Positions 41,604 to 49,813 of a DNA stretch of 64,000 bases are shown here, one piece after another. Position 1 is the stretch's first letter. Each line of letters opens with the position of its first letter. Made by a program: the position numbers and the translations under genes. The notes below the pieces were generated by a model. It made no database searches and was not told where the DNA came from. It saw only the letters and a list, made by a program, of their open reading frames with translations. The stretch is from CAVUAT01 sp963739545 (GTDB lineage: Bacteria > Actinomycetota > Thermoleophilia > Solirubrobacterales > 70-9): contig CAVUAT010000011.1 of the NCBI GenBank assembly GCA_963739545.1, forward strand, positions 893,371 through 957,370. The letters are read 5' to 3'.

Positions 41604-42085
41604 CAATTCCCCGGGATGCCGTCGGACTCGCCGGCGTTGTCGGTGTCGGACAGATCGTCGCCGCCGACTCCGTCCCCGATCCCCGATCCCTCGGTGATCG
41701 TGTCGCCGTCGCCGTCGCTGCTGGGGCTCGTGGAACCGCCCTCGGTCAGGCCCTCTCGCAGCGCGATTCTCTGCCCGGTGCTCAGGGTCTGCGGGTCCAG
41801 GTCGGGGTTCAGCTCGACGAGCAGGTCGAGGTCGATCGCGGTGGCCTCGGAGATCGAGACGAGGGTGTCGCCCTCTCGGACGATCCAGACGCCCTCCTCG
41901 ATCGCCCGCTCGCCCTTGGCGGTCGGCTCACCCGCGTTCCTATCGCCGTTCACCTCATCACCGTCGCCATCGGAGTCCGAGCTGTTGTCGGTGGTCGCGA
42001 TCGTGAAGACCACGACAGCCGCGGCGAGGATGAGGGTGAGCACGGCGAATACCCGGGCGAATTGGTTCGGCTTCCTCTCAGGCAT
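41603..42085 (-). CDS. membrane-anchored LysM protein
   Basis: A 160-aa protein with a single N-terminal membrane anchor (VFAVLTLILAAAVVVFTIA), an acidic linker and one LysM domain (VREGDTLVSISEATAIDLD to LSTGQRIALREGL), which binds peptidoglycan. The C-terminal 35 residues are Gly/Asp/Ser-rich. Co-transcribed with dacA, fitting a wall role. TACTCT lies 11 nt before the ATG. Confidence 0.88.
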   Translation of the reverse strand: MPERKPNQFARVFAVLTLILAAAVVVFTIATTDNSSDSDGDGDEVNGDRNAGEPTAKGERAIEEGVWIVREGDTLVSISEATAIDLDLLVELNPDLDPQTLSTGQRIALREGLTEGGSTSPSSDGDGDTITEGSGIGDGVGGDDLSDTDNAGESDGIPGN

Positions 42086-42112
42086 CGCGCGCGGGAAGAG
42101 TACCCAGGTGGG

Positions 42113-42994
42113 TCAGCGTGACATCCCGGTCCAAAGGGCTTCGCGCAACTCCTCAGCCGCCCGGGCCGGGTCGCCGGCGCCCGCGATGCTGCGCGCGGCC
42201 GCGACCAGGATCGACGCCGGCCGGCCCTTCGCGAGGGCGGGGCCGAGGTCCTCGGGACGCCCTCCTTGAGCGCCGACGCCGGGGATCAGGAAGATGGCAT
42301 CGGGCATCAGCTCGCGCAACCGCCCGAGGTGCTCGGGCGCCGTGGCGCCGACCACAGCGCCCATCCCGCTGAGCCCGTCTTCGCCCGCGAGTCGCGTGGC
42401 CCGCTCGGCGACGAACGCCGCGAGGTGCTCATGAAGCGGGCGGCCGCCCGCGTCGAGGTCCTCGAAGTCGGCGGCGCCGGGGTTCGAGGTTCGCACGAGG
42501 CAGAACACGCCGGCAGAGGCCGCCTCGGCCGCTTCGAGCAAGGGCTCCATCGCGTCGCCGCCCATCAGCGGGTTGGCGGTGAACGCGTCCGCGCCCAATC
42601 CGTCCACCTCGCCCCACGGCGTCTCGACCGAGCCGACCAGGGCCTGGCCGTAGGCGCGGGTTGTCGTCGGCACGTCGCCGCGCTTGCCGTCGGCCACCAC
42701 GAGCAGGCCGGCCTCGCGCCCCGCCTGACACGCCTCGCCGAGCGCCCGCCACCCGGCAGCCCCGAGGCGCTCGAAGCAGGCGAGCTGGGGCTTCACCGCA
42801 ACGCAGGCCGGGCCGGCGGCGGCGATCAACTCGCGGCAATGGGCCACGACGGCGTCTGCCGCCGCCTCGGAGGGATCGGCCGCCCCACCCCCGCCCGGCA
42901 GCGTCGCCGGGTCGGGATCGAGCCCGAGGCAGACCTGGCTGCGGCGCTCGTCGACGAGCGCAGCGAGCCTGTCCGCAAACGGAGCGCGGCTCAG
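42113..42994 (-). CDS. pyrF: orotidine-5'-phosphate decarboxylase, type 2, probable CTG start
   Basis: A 293-aa enzyme of the long type-2 family: beta-1 reads VCLGLDPDP, then AVKPQLACFERLGAAGW and the catalytic VVADGKRGDVPTTT. Between the in-frame stop upstream and the GTG at 42847 there is no ATG, GTG or TTG, yet the conserved first strand lies there. CTG at 42994 gives a family-like N-terminus (MSRAPFADRLAALVDERR) and begins 8 nt after the HU stop codon, so translational coupling from HU is likely. An error in the sequence is the alternative. Confidence 0.85.
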   Translation of the reverse strand: MSRAPFADRLAALVDERRSQVCLGLDPDPATLPGGGGAADPSEAAADAVVAHCRELIAAAGPACVAVKPQLACFERLGAAGWRALGEACQAGREAGLLVVADGKRGDVPTTTRAYGQALVGSVETPWGEVDGLGADAFTANPLMGGDAMEPLLEAAEAASAGVFCLVRTSNPGAADFEDLDAGGRPLHEHLAAFVAERATRLAGEDGLSGMGAVVGATAPEHLGRLRELMPDAIFLIPGVGAQGGRPEDLGPALAKGRPASILVAAARSIAGAGDPARAAEELREALWTGMSR

Positions 42995-43001
42995 TTGGGT
43001 C

Positions 43002-43283
43002 TCAACCGCCCTTGACCTTCTTCTTCAGCCCGGAGCCCGCGGAGAAGCGGGGCACCTTGCCCCCGGGGATGAAGATGCGCTCCCCGGTGCGGGGGTTGAC
43101 CCCCTGCCGCGGACCGCGCTCTGCGACGGCGAACTTGCCGAAGCCGGTGAAGCTCACGTCGCGCCCGTTGGAGAGGACGTCGGTGATGGCATCGAGCACC
43201 GCGTCGACAGCGGCCGCGGCTTCCTTCTTGCTACCGATTCGCTTGTCGCTCGCCAGGTGATCCAGGAACTCAGCCTTCGTCAC
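43002..43283 (-). CDS. hup: HU-family DNA-binding protein
   Basis: A 93-aa nucleoid protein of standard HU length: MTKAEFLDHLA, GRDVSFTGFGKFAVAERGPR and NPRTGERIFIPGGKVPRFSAG, ending in a short Lys-rich tail. GTG start at 43283 with a GAGGAGGAAC ribosome site. pyrF follows immediately. Confidence 0.94.
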   Translation of the reverse strand: MTKAEFLDHLASDKRIGSKKEAAAAVDAVLDAITDVLSNGRDVSFTGFGKFAVAERGPRQGVNPRTGERIFIPGGKVPRFSAGSGLKKKVKGG

Positions 43284-43341
43284 GTCTGTTCCTCCTCGGT
43301 TCTCGGAATCGGGCGGCAGCCTAACAGCGGCCCTGGAAGCC

Positions 43342-43364
43342 AAAACGGGCGTTAGTGCGCCCGT
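43342..43364 (-). terminator. intrinsic terminator upstream of HU
   Basis: ACGGGCG-loop-CGCCCGT followed on the minus strand by TTTT. It ends the transcript of the gene at 43385. Confidence 0.65.
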
Positions 43365-43384
43365 GCCACAAGCGCGACGAGCGC

Positions 43385-43654
43385 CTAGCGCTCGACCCGC
43401 TCGGAGGGAGTCCCGGTGCGGGCCTGGCGCGCCGCGCGCCGCGGCGGCCCGGCGACCTCGATCACGCGCGCGGCCGCCGTGAACAGCGCCTTGCCGGCGT
43501 CGGTCTCGGAGGAGAAGTCGGACGAGCGGCCCTCGGGGTAGTAGACCCGGGCGAAGGGCTTGCGCATGTGCCTGCGCCGGCGCATGTACGCGGCCGCCTC
43601 GTCGGCGTAGCCCGAGACGCGGTCGAGCAAAACGCGGTGTGGCTTCGGCGGCAC
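43385..43654 (-). CDS. hypothetical basic protein
   Basis: An 89-aa arginine-rich protein (YMRRRRHMRKPFARVYYPEG) with no known domain. GTG start directly follows the stop of the Roadblock-like gene, so the two are an operon. It may bind nucleic acid by charge, which is only a guess. Confidence 0.5.
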   Translation of the reverse strand: MPPKPHRVLLDRVSGYADEAAAYMRRRRHMRKPFARVYYPEGRSSDFSSETDAGKALFTAAARVIEVAGPPRRAARQARTGTPSERVER

Positions 43655-44008
43655 CTAGTCCTCGAGCTCCCGCAGCACGGCGCGCAGGTCGAACGCCATC
43701 AGTGACGAGAGCACGAACCGCTCGGCGACCGCGACCGCGGTCAGCTTGCCGTAGCGCACAGCGAACACCTCGCCGTCGCCCGTCGCGACGTGGACGTGCG
43801 CCGCCGGCTCGCTTCCCGCCGCGTCCGCCGCGTCGATCAGCTCGCGCGCCGGGTCGACCCACGCGTCGGGCTCGTCGCCGGTCGCGGCGAGCACGCTGCC
43901 GTTCGAATCGAGGATCGCGCAGCCGCGCATCTCGGGCGAGATCTCTTCGAGATAGGCGACCGCCTGCGCGGAGTCCTTCAGCACCGGAGCCTTGGCCGTC
44001 GGGGACAT
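43655..44008 (-). CDS. Roadblock/LC7-like protein
   Basis: A 117-aa protein with the Roadblock/LC7 pattern: CAILDSNGSVLAATGD, then HVATGDGEVFAVRYGKLTAV and a final helix FVLSSLMAFDLRAVL. In bacteria this fold usually partners small Ras-like GTPases, none of which is present here. ATG 44008 chosen because TATTTT lies 6 nt upstream. Confidence 0.65.
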   Translation of the reverse strand: MSPTAKAPVLKDSAQAVAYLEEISPEMRGCAILDSNGSVLAATGDEPDAWVDPARELIDAADAAGSEPAAHVHVATGDGEVFAVRYGKLTAVAVAERFVLSSLMAFDLRAVLRELED

Positions 44009-44014
44009 GTGCTC

Positions 44015-44020
44015 AAAATA
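44015..44020 (-). promoter_or_regulatory. -10 box TATTTT
   Basis: TATTTT on the minus strand ends 6 nt before the ATG at 44008. Confidence 0.5.
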
Positions 44021-44026
44021 CCCGTC

Positions 44027-44167
44027 GTGACACTCGCCCAAGGCTCATGGCTCACCGTCGTCGTCATCTGCTTGATCGCCGTCGTGCTCCTCGCGGTCGG
44101 CGGGTACACGGGCTACAGCATCGTCGTCGGGGCCGTGGGAATCGCGGCGGCGATCAACCTGACGTGA
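44027..44167 (+). CDS. 46-aa two-helix membrane peptide
   Basis: A small ORF, GTG start, almost wholly hydrophobic: LTVVVICLIAVVLLAVGGY then a Gly/Ala-rich second span. It is divergent from the Roadblock-like gene, sharing an 18-bp spacer, and ends 4 bp before the convergent CDF gene. Coding status rests on its hydrophobic profile and codon bias. Confidence 0.45.
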   Translation: MTLAQGSWLTVVVICLIAVVLLAVGGYTGYSIVVGAVGIAAAINLT

Positions 44168-44171
44168 CGAG

Positions 44172-45095
44172 CTAACCCGCGCGGTACTGCTCGGGGGAGG
44201 CCGACGGATCTTGGTGGCTGGTCTCCGGCTCGGCGTGGATCAGGATTTCGGCGTCGGGGATCTCGGACTCGATCGCGTCGCGCAGGGCGTGAGCCAGATC
44301 GTGGGCGCGCTCGAGCGTGGTGCCGGAGACGAATTGGACGTGCATGTCGATGTAGCGATGGCGGCCCGAGATTCGGGCCCGGAGCTTGTGGTACCCCGCC
44401 ATCTCGGGCGGCCTCGCCCTGGCGATCGCCTCCTCGATCCGGTCCATCTCCTCGGCCGGGGGCGACTCGTCGACCAGGATCCCCGCCGCCTTGCGGATGA
44501 TGTTCACCCCGGTGAAGATGATGAAGCCCGACAGCGCGATGGCGATTGCGGCGTCGAGCCACTCCGCACCCGTCAACTCGACGAGGGCGAGCGCCACCAG
44601 CACGCCGAAGGAAGTGATCGCGTCGGCGCCGAGGTGGACGGCGTCACCCGCCAGGGCCGGCGACTGATGCTTGGTCGCCTGCCTCCGGAGGAACCATGAG
44701 ACGACACCGGCGCTCACGGTCGAGACCGCGATGACCGCGATGCCGATGCCGAGCGACTCGACCTGGCTGTCACCCTCGGTCAGCCGCCCGACCGACTCCA
44801 CGATGATGTAGGTCGCGCCGCCGATTATGAGCAGGCCCTCGATCGAGGCGGCGACGCTCTCGATCTTCTCGTGGCCGTATGGATGCTCGACGTCGGCGGG
44901 CCGATCGGCGCGCCGCACCGCGATGAACGCGATCACGGACGCCACAAGGTCGATGGACGAGTTGAGGGCCTCGGACAGGATCGCGATCGACCCGGTGATG
45001 ATCGCGGCGGCCAGCTTGATCACGATCAGCGTCGCGTTGTAGGCGATCGAGACGCCGGCGGCGCCCGACTTCGAGATTCCCTTCGCTTCGGTCAA
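44172..45095 (-). CDS. cation diffusion facilitator (CDF) transporter
   Basis: A 307-aa metal-proton antiporter with six membrane helices and a C-terminal cytoplasmic domain. Metal-site residues are in SEALNSSIDL (helix II; one aspartate replaced by asparagine relative to HxxxD) and HLGADAITSFG (helix V, HxxxD). The C-terminal RHRYIDMHVQFV fits the CDF dimerisation domain. Metal not predictable. Overlaps rdgB by 4 bp. Confidence 0.88.
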   Translation of the reverse strand: MTEAKGISKSGAAGVSIAYNATLIVIKLAAAIITGSIAILSEALNSSIDLVASVIAFIAVRRADRPADVEHPYGHEKIESVAASIEGLLIIGGATYIIVESVGRLTEGDSQVESLGIGIAVIAVSTVSAGVVSWFLRRQATKHQSPALAGDAVHLGADAITSFGVLVALALVELTGAEWLDAAIAIALSGFIIFTGVNIIRKAAGILVDESPPAEEMDRIEEAIARARPPEMAGYHKLRARISGRHRYIDMHVQFVSGTTLERAHDLAHALRDAIESEIPDAEILIHAEPETSHQDPSASPEQYRAG

Positions 45096-45679
45096 ATGCC
45101 GACCCCGAGGTGGCGGGCGAGCATCCGCGCCGCTCGTCCGCGGTGGCTGATCGCGTGCTTCTCGTCGGGCCCCAGCTCGGCCATGGTGCGCCCGTCGCCG
45201 GGGCCGGTGTCCGCGGGAAGGAAGGCCGGGTCGTACCCGAACCCGCCTTCGCCGCGGGGCTCGGCCGCGAGCTCTCCCTCGCAGCGGCCCTCGAAGACGT
45301 GCTCGGTTCCCGCCGCGTCGATGAAGGCCAGGGCGCAGACGTAGGCGACGTGGCGGTTGCCCGCGAGGCCTACCTCGTCGAGCAGCTTCGCGAGGTTCTG
45401 CTCGTCGCTGGCGTTCTCTCCTGCATAGCGGGCGGAGTGAACGCCGGGGCGGCCGCCGAGTCCGGCCGCCTCGATCCCGGAGTCGTCGGCGAGGGTCGGG
45501 GCCGCGGTCGCCTCGCGCGCGGCGCGCGCCTTGCCGAGCGCGTTCGCCTCGAAGGTGTCGCCGTCCTCGGGCGGCAGCTCGACTTCATCCGGAAGCGGCT
45601 CCAGATCGATCCCGGGCAGCGCCTCGCGGAGCTCGCGGAGCTTGTGCTCGTTGCGCGTCGCGACGATCAGCGCGGCCAT
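45092..45679 (-). CDS. rdgB: XTP/dITP diphosphatase
   Basis: A 195-aa Ham1-family enzyme clearing deaminated purine nucleotides: IVATRNEHKLRELREAL, FEANALGKARAA, LADDSGIEAAGLGGRPGVHS and GFGYDPAFLP are all present. Sits directly after rph, a common pairing. Confidence 0.94.
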   Translation of the reverse strand: MAALIVATRNEHKLRELREALPGIDLEPLPDEVELPPEDGDTFEANALGKARAAREATAAPTLADDSGIEAAGLGGRPGVHSARYAGENASDEQNLAKLLDEVGLAGNRHVAYVCALAFIDAAGTEHVFEGRCEGELAAEPRGEGGFGYDPAFLPADTGPGDGRTMAELGPDEKHAISHRGRAARMLARHLGVGI

Positions 45680-45694
45680 GCGGCTAAGGATTGC

Positions 45695-46432
45695 TCAGGC
45701 GGCCGGCAGCGCGCCGACGGCCTCGCCCTGGTGGGAGCGCAGGCTCTCGATGCCGCTCTCGGCGAGCGAGAGCAAATCGTCCAGCGAGGCGCGGGAGAGG
45801 GGCGTGCGCTCGGCCGTCGCCTGCACCTCGACGAGCCCGCCGTCGCCGCTCATGACGACGTTCGCGTCGACCTCGGCAGTCGAGTCCTCGGAGTAGTCGA
45901 GGTCGCAGAGAGCGTTCCCGTCCACCATGCCGACGCTGACCGCCGCGATCGACTGGTTGAGCGGAAGCTCCGATATGACCTCCTTCTCGACCAGGCCCTG
46001 GAGGGCGAGCTGGAGGGCGACGAAGCCACCCGTGATCGAGGCGCAGCGGGTGCCGCCGTCGGCCTGGAGCACGTCGCAGTCCACGTAGACAGAGCGCTCA
46101 CCGAGCGCCTTGAAGTCGACGACCCCGCGGAGGGAGCGGCCGATCAGCCGCTGGATCTCGACCCCGCGGCCGTCCTGCTTGCCCCGCGAGATGTCGCGCG
46201 CCTTGCGCGACCCGGTCGAGGCGGGGAGCATCGAGTATTCGGCTGTGACCCAGCCCCTCCCCCTGCCCTCCATCCACCGCGGGACCGACTCGTTCACGGA
46301 CGCCGTGCAGATCACCCGGGTCTCGCCCTGGGAATAGAGCGCCGACCCGTCGGCGGTTCGCACGTAGCCGGGCTCGATCGTCACGGGACGGACGTCTGAG
46401 GCGGCGCGGTCGTAGCTTCGGGAGAGGCCCAT
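45695..46432 (-). CDS. rph: ribonuclease PH
   Basis: A 245-aa phosphorolytic 3'-exoribonuclease maturing tRNA ends. Motifs: SYDRAASDVRPVTIEPGYV, GRGWVTAEYSMLPAST, the active-site VDCDVLQADGGTRCASI and LPLNQSIAAVSVGMV. The internal start at 46432 gives the standard length; the longer frame from 46492 adds unconserved residues. Confidence 0.93.
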   Translation of the reverse strand: MGLSRSYDRAASDVRPVTIEPGYVRTADGSALYSQGETRVICTASVNESVPRWMEGRGRGWVTAEYSMLPASTGSRKARDISRGKQDGRGVEIQRLIGRSLRGVVDFKALGERSVYVDCDVLQADGGTRCASITGGFVALQLALQGLVEKEVISELPLNQSIAAVSVGMVDGNALCDLDYSEDSTAEVDANVVMSGDGGLVEVQATAERTPLSRASLDDLLSLAESGIESLRSHQGEAVGALPAA

Positions 46433-46559
46433 CGGCGCCAGTACATCAAACGCGACCGCTGGCGCCCACCCCACCATCATTCGCGTCGGCAAGCCGCCGC
46501 TCCGACAGCGAGGTGGGCTGGCGGTCGCTTTGGGCGCGCTGCGCCTCCCGCCCAGCGGC

Positions 46560-46802
46560 CTACTTGAACGTGACCTTGTTGACGGCGCCGCGGATCTTGT
46601 CGACGATCGTCTCGGCCAGCTCCAGGCCCTGGGCGCCTTGGAAGCCCTTCATCGCGGCGACCATCCCCACCATCAGCAGGGCGACAAGCAGGATCAGGCC
46701 GACGTACTCGACTGTCCCCTGGCCCCGCTGCGGGGGCCGGGATGCCAAACGGGCAGCGCTGCGGTGAGCCGCGAGCTGCGCGCGGGCGGGGATTGAGTGC
46801 AT
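46560..46802 (-). CDS. Flp/TadE-type pilin-like peptide
   Basis: An 80-aa protein with a basic leader and a class III type signal: RGQGTVEYVGLILLVALLM, with glutamate at position +5 relative to the likely cleavage site, then a short polar tail. This is the pattern of Flp pilins or pilin-like TadE proteins. No tad genes are nearby. ATG 46802 is preceded by GAGGAGG. Confidence 0.65.
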   Translation of the reverse strand: MHSIPARAQLAAHRSAARLASRPPQRGQGTVEYVGLILLVALLMVGMVAAMKGFQGAQGLELAETIVDKIRGAVNKVTFK

Positions 46803-46956
46803 CTGACTACCTCCTCGAGCTCGGTTTGCGCCATCGATCGTCGAGGTCGCCGGCGCGCGAAACCAGCCGCGGATGTGGCGATTCGGCAACGTCGGGGTGA
46901 CGAAGCCTGCTCGTGCCGTCCGCGCTCCCGAGATGCCCAGCGACCGTTCGGTTGCC

Positions 46957-46962
46957 TAGAGT
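46957..46962 (+). promoter_or_regulatory. -10 box TAGAGT
   Basis: TAGAGT ends 8 nt before the ATG at 46971. Confidence 0.5.
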
Positions 46963-46970
46963 GAAATCGC

Positions 46971-47117
46971 ATGCCCGAGCACCGGCCCACGGATGGTGCG
47001 GGCGGCTCGCGCTCACGCGCGGCCGATCGCGTCCTCGACGAACCACCCGACCGGGACCGCTCCGCGGGCAACGGCGCCGGCGGCCCGCGCACGCAGATCG
47101 CGACAAGCGGAAGATGA
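46971..47117 (+). CDS. 48-aa hydrophilic upstream ORF
   Basis: A polar peptide beginning MPEHRPTDGAGGS with a strong bias to G/C at third positions, better than the overlapping frame. Its start fits the leaderless pattern, and its TGA overlaps the ATG of the next gene (ATGA). It could be a coupled leader peptide or, if there is a frameshift, the real N-terminus of the coiled-coil protein. Confidence 0.45.
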   Translation: MPEHRPTDGAGGSRSRAADRVLDEPPDRDRSAGNGAGGPRTQIATSGR

Positions 47118-48106
47118 GTGCGGTCGAGGCCGTCCGCCGCGCCGCCGAGGAACGCGCCACAGCACAGATCCTCGCTCTCGAAAAGAGCCTCGAGCGCGAA
47201 CGCCGACGCGCCGCCAGGTCGCTCGCGCAGGTCCAGCGCCGCCTTGAGCGCGCCGCCGGGACCGCGACCGTCAGCGACACCCGCGTGGACGCCGCCGAGC
47301 GCATGCTCACCGATCGCGAGCTCCCCGCCGAGGCGCGCAGGGACGTCGACGCCGGGGTCCGCGACGAGGTCGAGGTCGCGCCTGGCCCCACCGAGCGTCG
47401 CTTATCCCCCGAGCTCTCGCTGCGCGAGCAGGAGCTGACCCGTGAGCGCGAGGCCGCACGGCGCGCCGCCGACGACGCCCAGGTCTCCTTCGACAAAATC
47501 GTGGCTCAGATCGAAGCGGCGAGCGCCCGCATCGAGGGCGCCGAGACGCGGCTCGGGGACGAGGCCGCCCGCCTGGCCGCCGACTCGAAGCAGCGCCTCG
47601 ACGCCCAGGTCACGAGGATCCGCGAACAGGCCGACGCGGCTACCGCCGCCGCGGTCGAGCGCGTCCGAGCCGATACCGAGGCGCGCATGCGATCCGAAGC
47701 CGAGGCCCGCCTCGAGGCTCAGGCTGCCGAGCTGAAGGCCGAGGCCGACGGGCGCGTCCACGCTACGGCCGAAAGCGTTCGCGCCGAGACCGAGAAGAGC
47801 TACCGCGCCGAGATCGACGCCCTGCGGAGCGACCTCGCCGAGCCGCAGCCGACCACGGCGACGAAGAAGGTCGTTCCCGAGAAAACACCGGGCTCGGACG
47901 CCGAGACGCGCGTGCACCACCTGGTCAACCTCAACGAGGCGACCTTCGAGCAGCTGCGCGCGATGGACATGTCGGTGATCCAGGCGACCCGTGTGATCGC
48001 GTACCGCGAGCGCCAGGACGGGTTCGACTCGATCGACGACCTCGACTCGGTCCCGGGCTTCCCCAAGCCCTTCCTCGAAAAGCTCAAGCAGCAGCTCTCC
48101 GCCTGA
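47114..48106 (+). CDS. coiled-coil protein with C-terminal helix-hairpin-helix
   Basis: A 330-aa protein: residues about 1-260 are long Ala/Glu/Arg-rich coiled coil (for example RAAEERATAQILALEKSL), and the last 60 form a ComEA-like helix-hairpin-helix pair (VNLNEATFEQLRAMDMSVIQ, DLDSVPGFPKPFLEKLKQQL) likely to bind DNA without sequence specificity. The architecture suggests a structural DNA-associated protein. No known name. ATG overlaps the 48-aa ORF stop. Confidence 0.7.
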   Translation: MSAVEAVRRAAEERATAQILALEKSLERERRRAARSLAQVQRRLERAAGTATVSDTRVDAAERMLTDRELPAEARRDVDAGVRDEVEVAPGPTERRLSPELSLREQELTREREAARRAADDAQVSFDKIVAQIEAASARIEGAETRLGDEAARLAADSKQRLDAQVTRIREQADAATAAAVERVRADTEARMRSEAEARLEAQAAELKAEADGRVHATAESVRAETEKSYRAEIDALRSDLAEPQPTTATKKVVPEKTPGSDAETRVHHLVNLNEATFEQLRAMDMSVIQATRVIAYRERQDGFDSIDDLDSVPGFPKPFLEKLKQQLSA

Positions 48107-48769
48107 TCAGCGCCTGTCGCGCAACCCGAGGATGACGGCGCCGGCCTGCGTGGCGACGAGCACGGCCATCGCCCCGCCGGCCGCGCCCCAGAAGAAGTCG
48201 GGATAGATGCGGCGCAACGTGTAGGTCTCGTTGAACCGCCACGTGTCGCCCTCGAAGAAGACGCCGTGGAAGCCATCGAAGAAGAACTCGAAGTCGATCA
48301 GCATCACGACGCCGATCAGCGCCATCGTGGCCAGCGTCAGCTTCGCCCCGGAGACGAGCGCCGCCGCGACCTTCGCCGAGCCGGCCCGGCGCCGAAGCGC
48401 CACCCCGGCCGCGATCGCTGCCGCCAGCGCGAGCGCCCAGCCGACGAGCACGGCGGCAACGAGCGCGCGGACGTCCTCCATGTGGGTGACCTCGCGATCG
48501 ACGAAGGCTGCCTGGCCGTCGGGCAACCGAGCCTCGCGCAGCACCGTCTCGCCGCCGCCGAAGGGCCTGATCGAGTCGAGCCCCTCGCGAGCGAGATCCT
48601 CGCGCTCGCCCTCGGTCAGGCCCCCGGGGTCGTCGGGGAACCCGGGCAGCGCATACTCCACGTCGACCAGCCACGGGCCGAGCAGCAGGCAGAGGGCGTT
48701 GCCGATCATCGCGACCGGGACGGCGGCGATGACCACAGCCGAAAGAGCGATCGCAATCCTGTCGCGCAC
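48107..48769 (-). CDS. DUF1461 integral membrane protein
   Basis: A 220-aa protein with about five membrane helices and the DUF1461 signature FEFFFDGFHGVFFEGDTWRF followed by ETYTLRRIYPDFFWG. Function unknown. It starts 10 bp after the deacetylase gene stop, in the same operon. Confidence 0.82.
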   Translation of the reverse strand: MRDRIAIALSAVVIAAVPVAMIGNALCLLLGPWLVDVEYALPGFPDDPGGLTEGEREDLAREGLDSIRPFGGGETVLREARLPDGQAAFVDREVTHMEDVRALVAAVLVGWALALAAAIAAGVALRRRAGSAKVAAALVSGAKLTLATMALIGVVMLIDFEFFFDGFHGVFFEGDTWRFNETYTLRRIYPDFFWGAAGGAMAVLVATQAGAVILGLRDRR

Positions 48770-48778
48770 CGCCCGAGC

Positions 48779-49777
48779 CTAGAGCGGCCAGTGCTTCGCC
48801 AGCGCGCGCCGATACGGCGCCGCCGGCCCCTCGGCGGCGGGCTCCGGCGGCTCCGAGCCGCCGAGGCCGTCGATAGTGGCCACGACCGAAGCGGCCAGCG
48901 CCGTCACGTTGTACCCGCCCTCGAGGCAGACGACGATGGGCACCCCGAGCTCGGCGCCGAGCTCGCGAAAGCACGCCGCGATCTGCGCGAAGCCCCGCTC
49001 GTCGACGTCGCACTGCGCCAGCGGGTCGTCGCGGTGGGCGTCGTACCCGGCCGAGAGGAAGAGGATCTGCGGGTCGAAGGCGCGGGCGACGGGCGCGACC
49101 ACGTGCTGGGTGAGCGACAGGAACTCGGCCGAACCGGAGCCCGGGGGCACGGGCAGGTTGACCGTGTAGCCCTCCCCCGCGCCGCGCCCGACGTCGCCGG
49201 CCGCGCCGGTGCCGGGGTAGAGGGGGCTCTGATGCACGCTCGAGTAGAGCACCGACGGGTCCTCGTAGAAGATCGCCTCGGTTCCGTTGCCGTGGTGCAC
49301 GTCGAAGTCGTAGATCAGCGCGCGCTCGGCGCGGCCGGTCGCGATCGCGTGCCTGGCTGCAATCGCGACGTTGTTGAACAGGCAGAAGCCCATCGCCTGC
49401 CCGCGCTCGGCGTGGTGCCCGGGCGGGCGGGTTCCGCAGAAGGCGACGCCGCCCCCTTCGTCGAGCAGCCGCTCGGCGGCGTGGGCCGCACCGCCGGCCG
49501 CGTGCAGCGCGGCGTCCCACGACCCCGGGCTCACAAGCGTGTCCATGTCGATGTTGCCCCCGCCGGCCTCGACTAATGCCTCGATCGCGTCGATGTGACT
49601 CGCCTCGTGTACGCGCAAGAGCTGTTCGCGATCCGCCGCCGGGGCCTCGACCAGCTCCAGGCCCAACCAGTCGCGGCTCGACATCGCCTCCTCGATCGCG
49701 ACCAGGCGGCGCGCGTTCTCGGGGTGCGCCCCGGTTTCATGGGTGAAGCAGCTCGGGTGGCGGATGTAAAGGCCCAC
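48779..49777 (-). CDS. histone deacetylase-family (AcuC-like) deacetylase
   Basis: A 332-aa zinc hydrolase of the arginase/deacetylase fold: RPPGHHAERGQAMGFCLFNN (active-site His pair), YDFDVHHGNGT and SAGYDAHRDDPLA (zinc aspartate and histidine) are intact. Bacterial members deacetylate acetyl-CoA synthetase or polyamines. GTG 49777 is chosen because TAGCGT lies 8 nt upstream; longer frames upstream read antisense through nadB. Confidence 0.9.
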   Translation of the reverse strand: MGLYIRHPSCFTHETGAHPENARRLVAIEEAMSSRDWLGLELVEAPAADREQLLRVHEASHIDAIEALVEAGGGNIDMDTLVSPGSWDAALHAAGGAAHAAERLLDEGGGVAFCGTRPPGHHAERGQAMGFCLFNNVAIAARHAIATGRAERALIYDFDVHHGNGTEAIFYEDPSVLYSSVHQSPLYPGTGAAGDVGRGAGEGYTVNLPVPPGSGSAEFLSLTQHVVAPVARAFDPQILFLSAGYDAHRDDPLAQCDVDERGFAQIAACFRELGAELGVPIVVCLEGGYNVTALAASVVATIDGLGGSEPPEPAAEGPAAPYRRALAKHWPL

Positions 49778-49785
49778 TTCGCCCA

Positions 49786-49791
49786 ACGCTA
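49786..49791 (-). promoter_or_regulatory. -10 box TAGCGT of the deacetylase gene
   Basis: TAGCGT on the minus strand ends 8 nt before GTG 49777; back to back with the nadB -10 box only 8 bp away. Confidence 0.5.
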
Positions 49792-49799
49792 GTACCCCG

Positions 49800-49805
49800 T
49801 AGGGT
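49800..49805 (+). promoter_or_regulatory. -10 box TAGGGT of nadB
   Basis: TAGGGT ends 8 nt before the TTG at 49814. Confidence 0.5.
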
Positions 49806-49813
49806 GCGACGGC

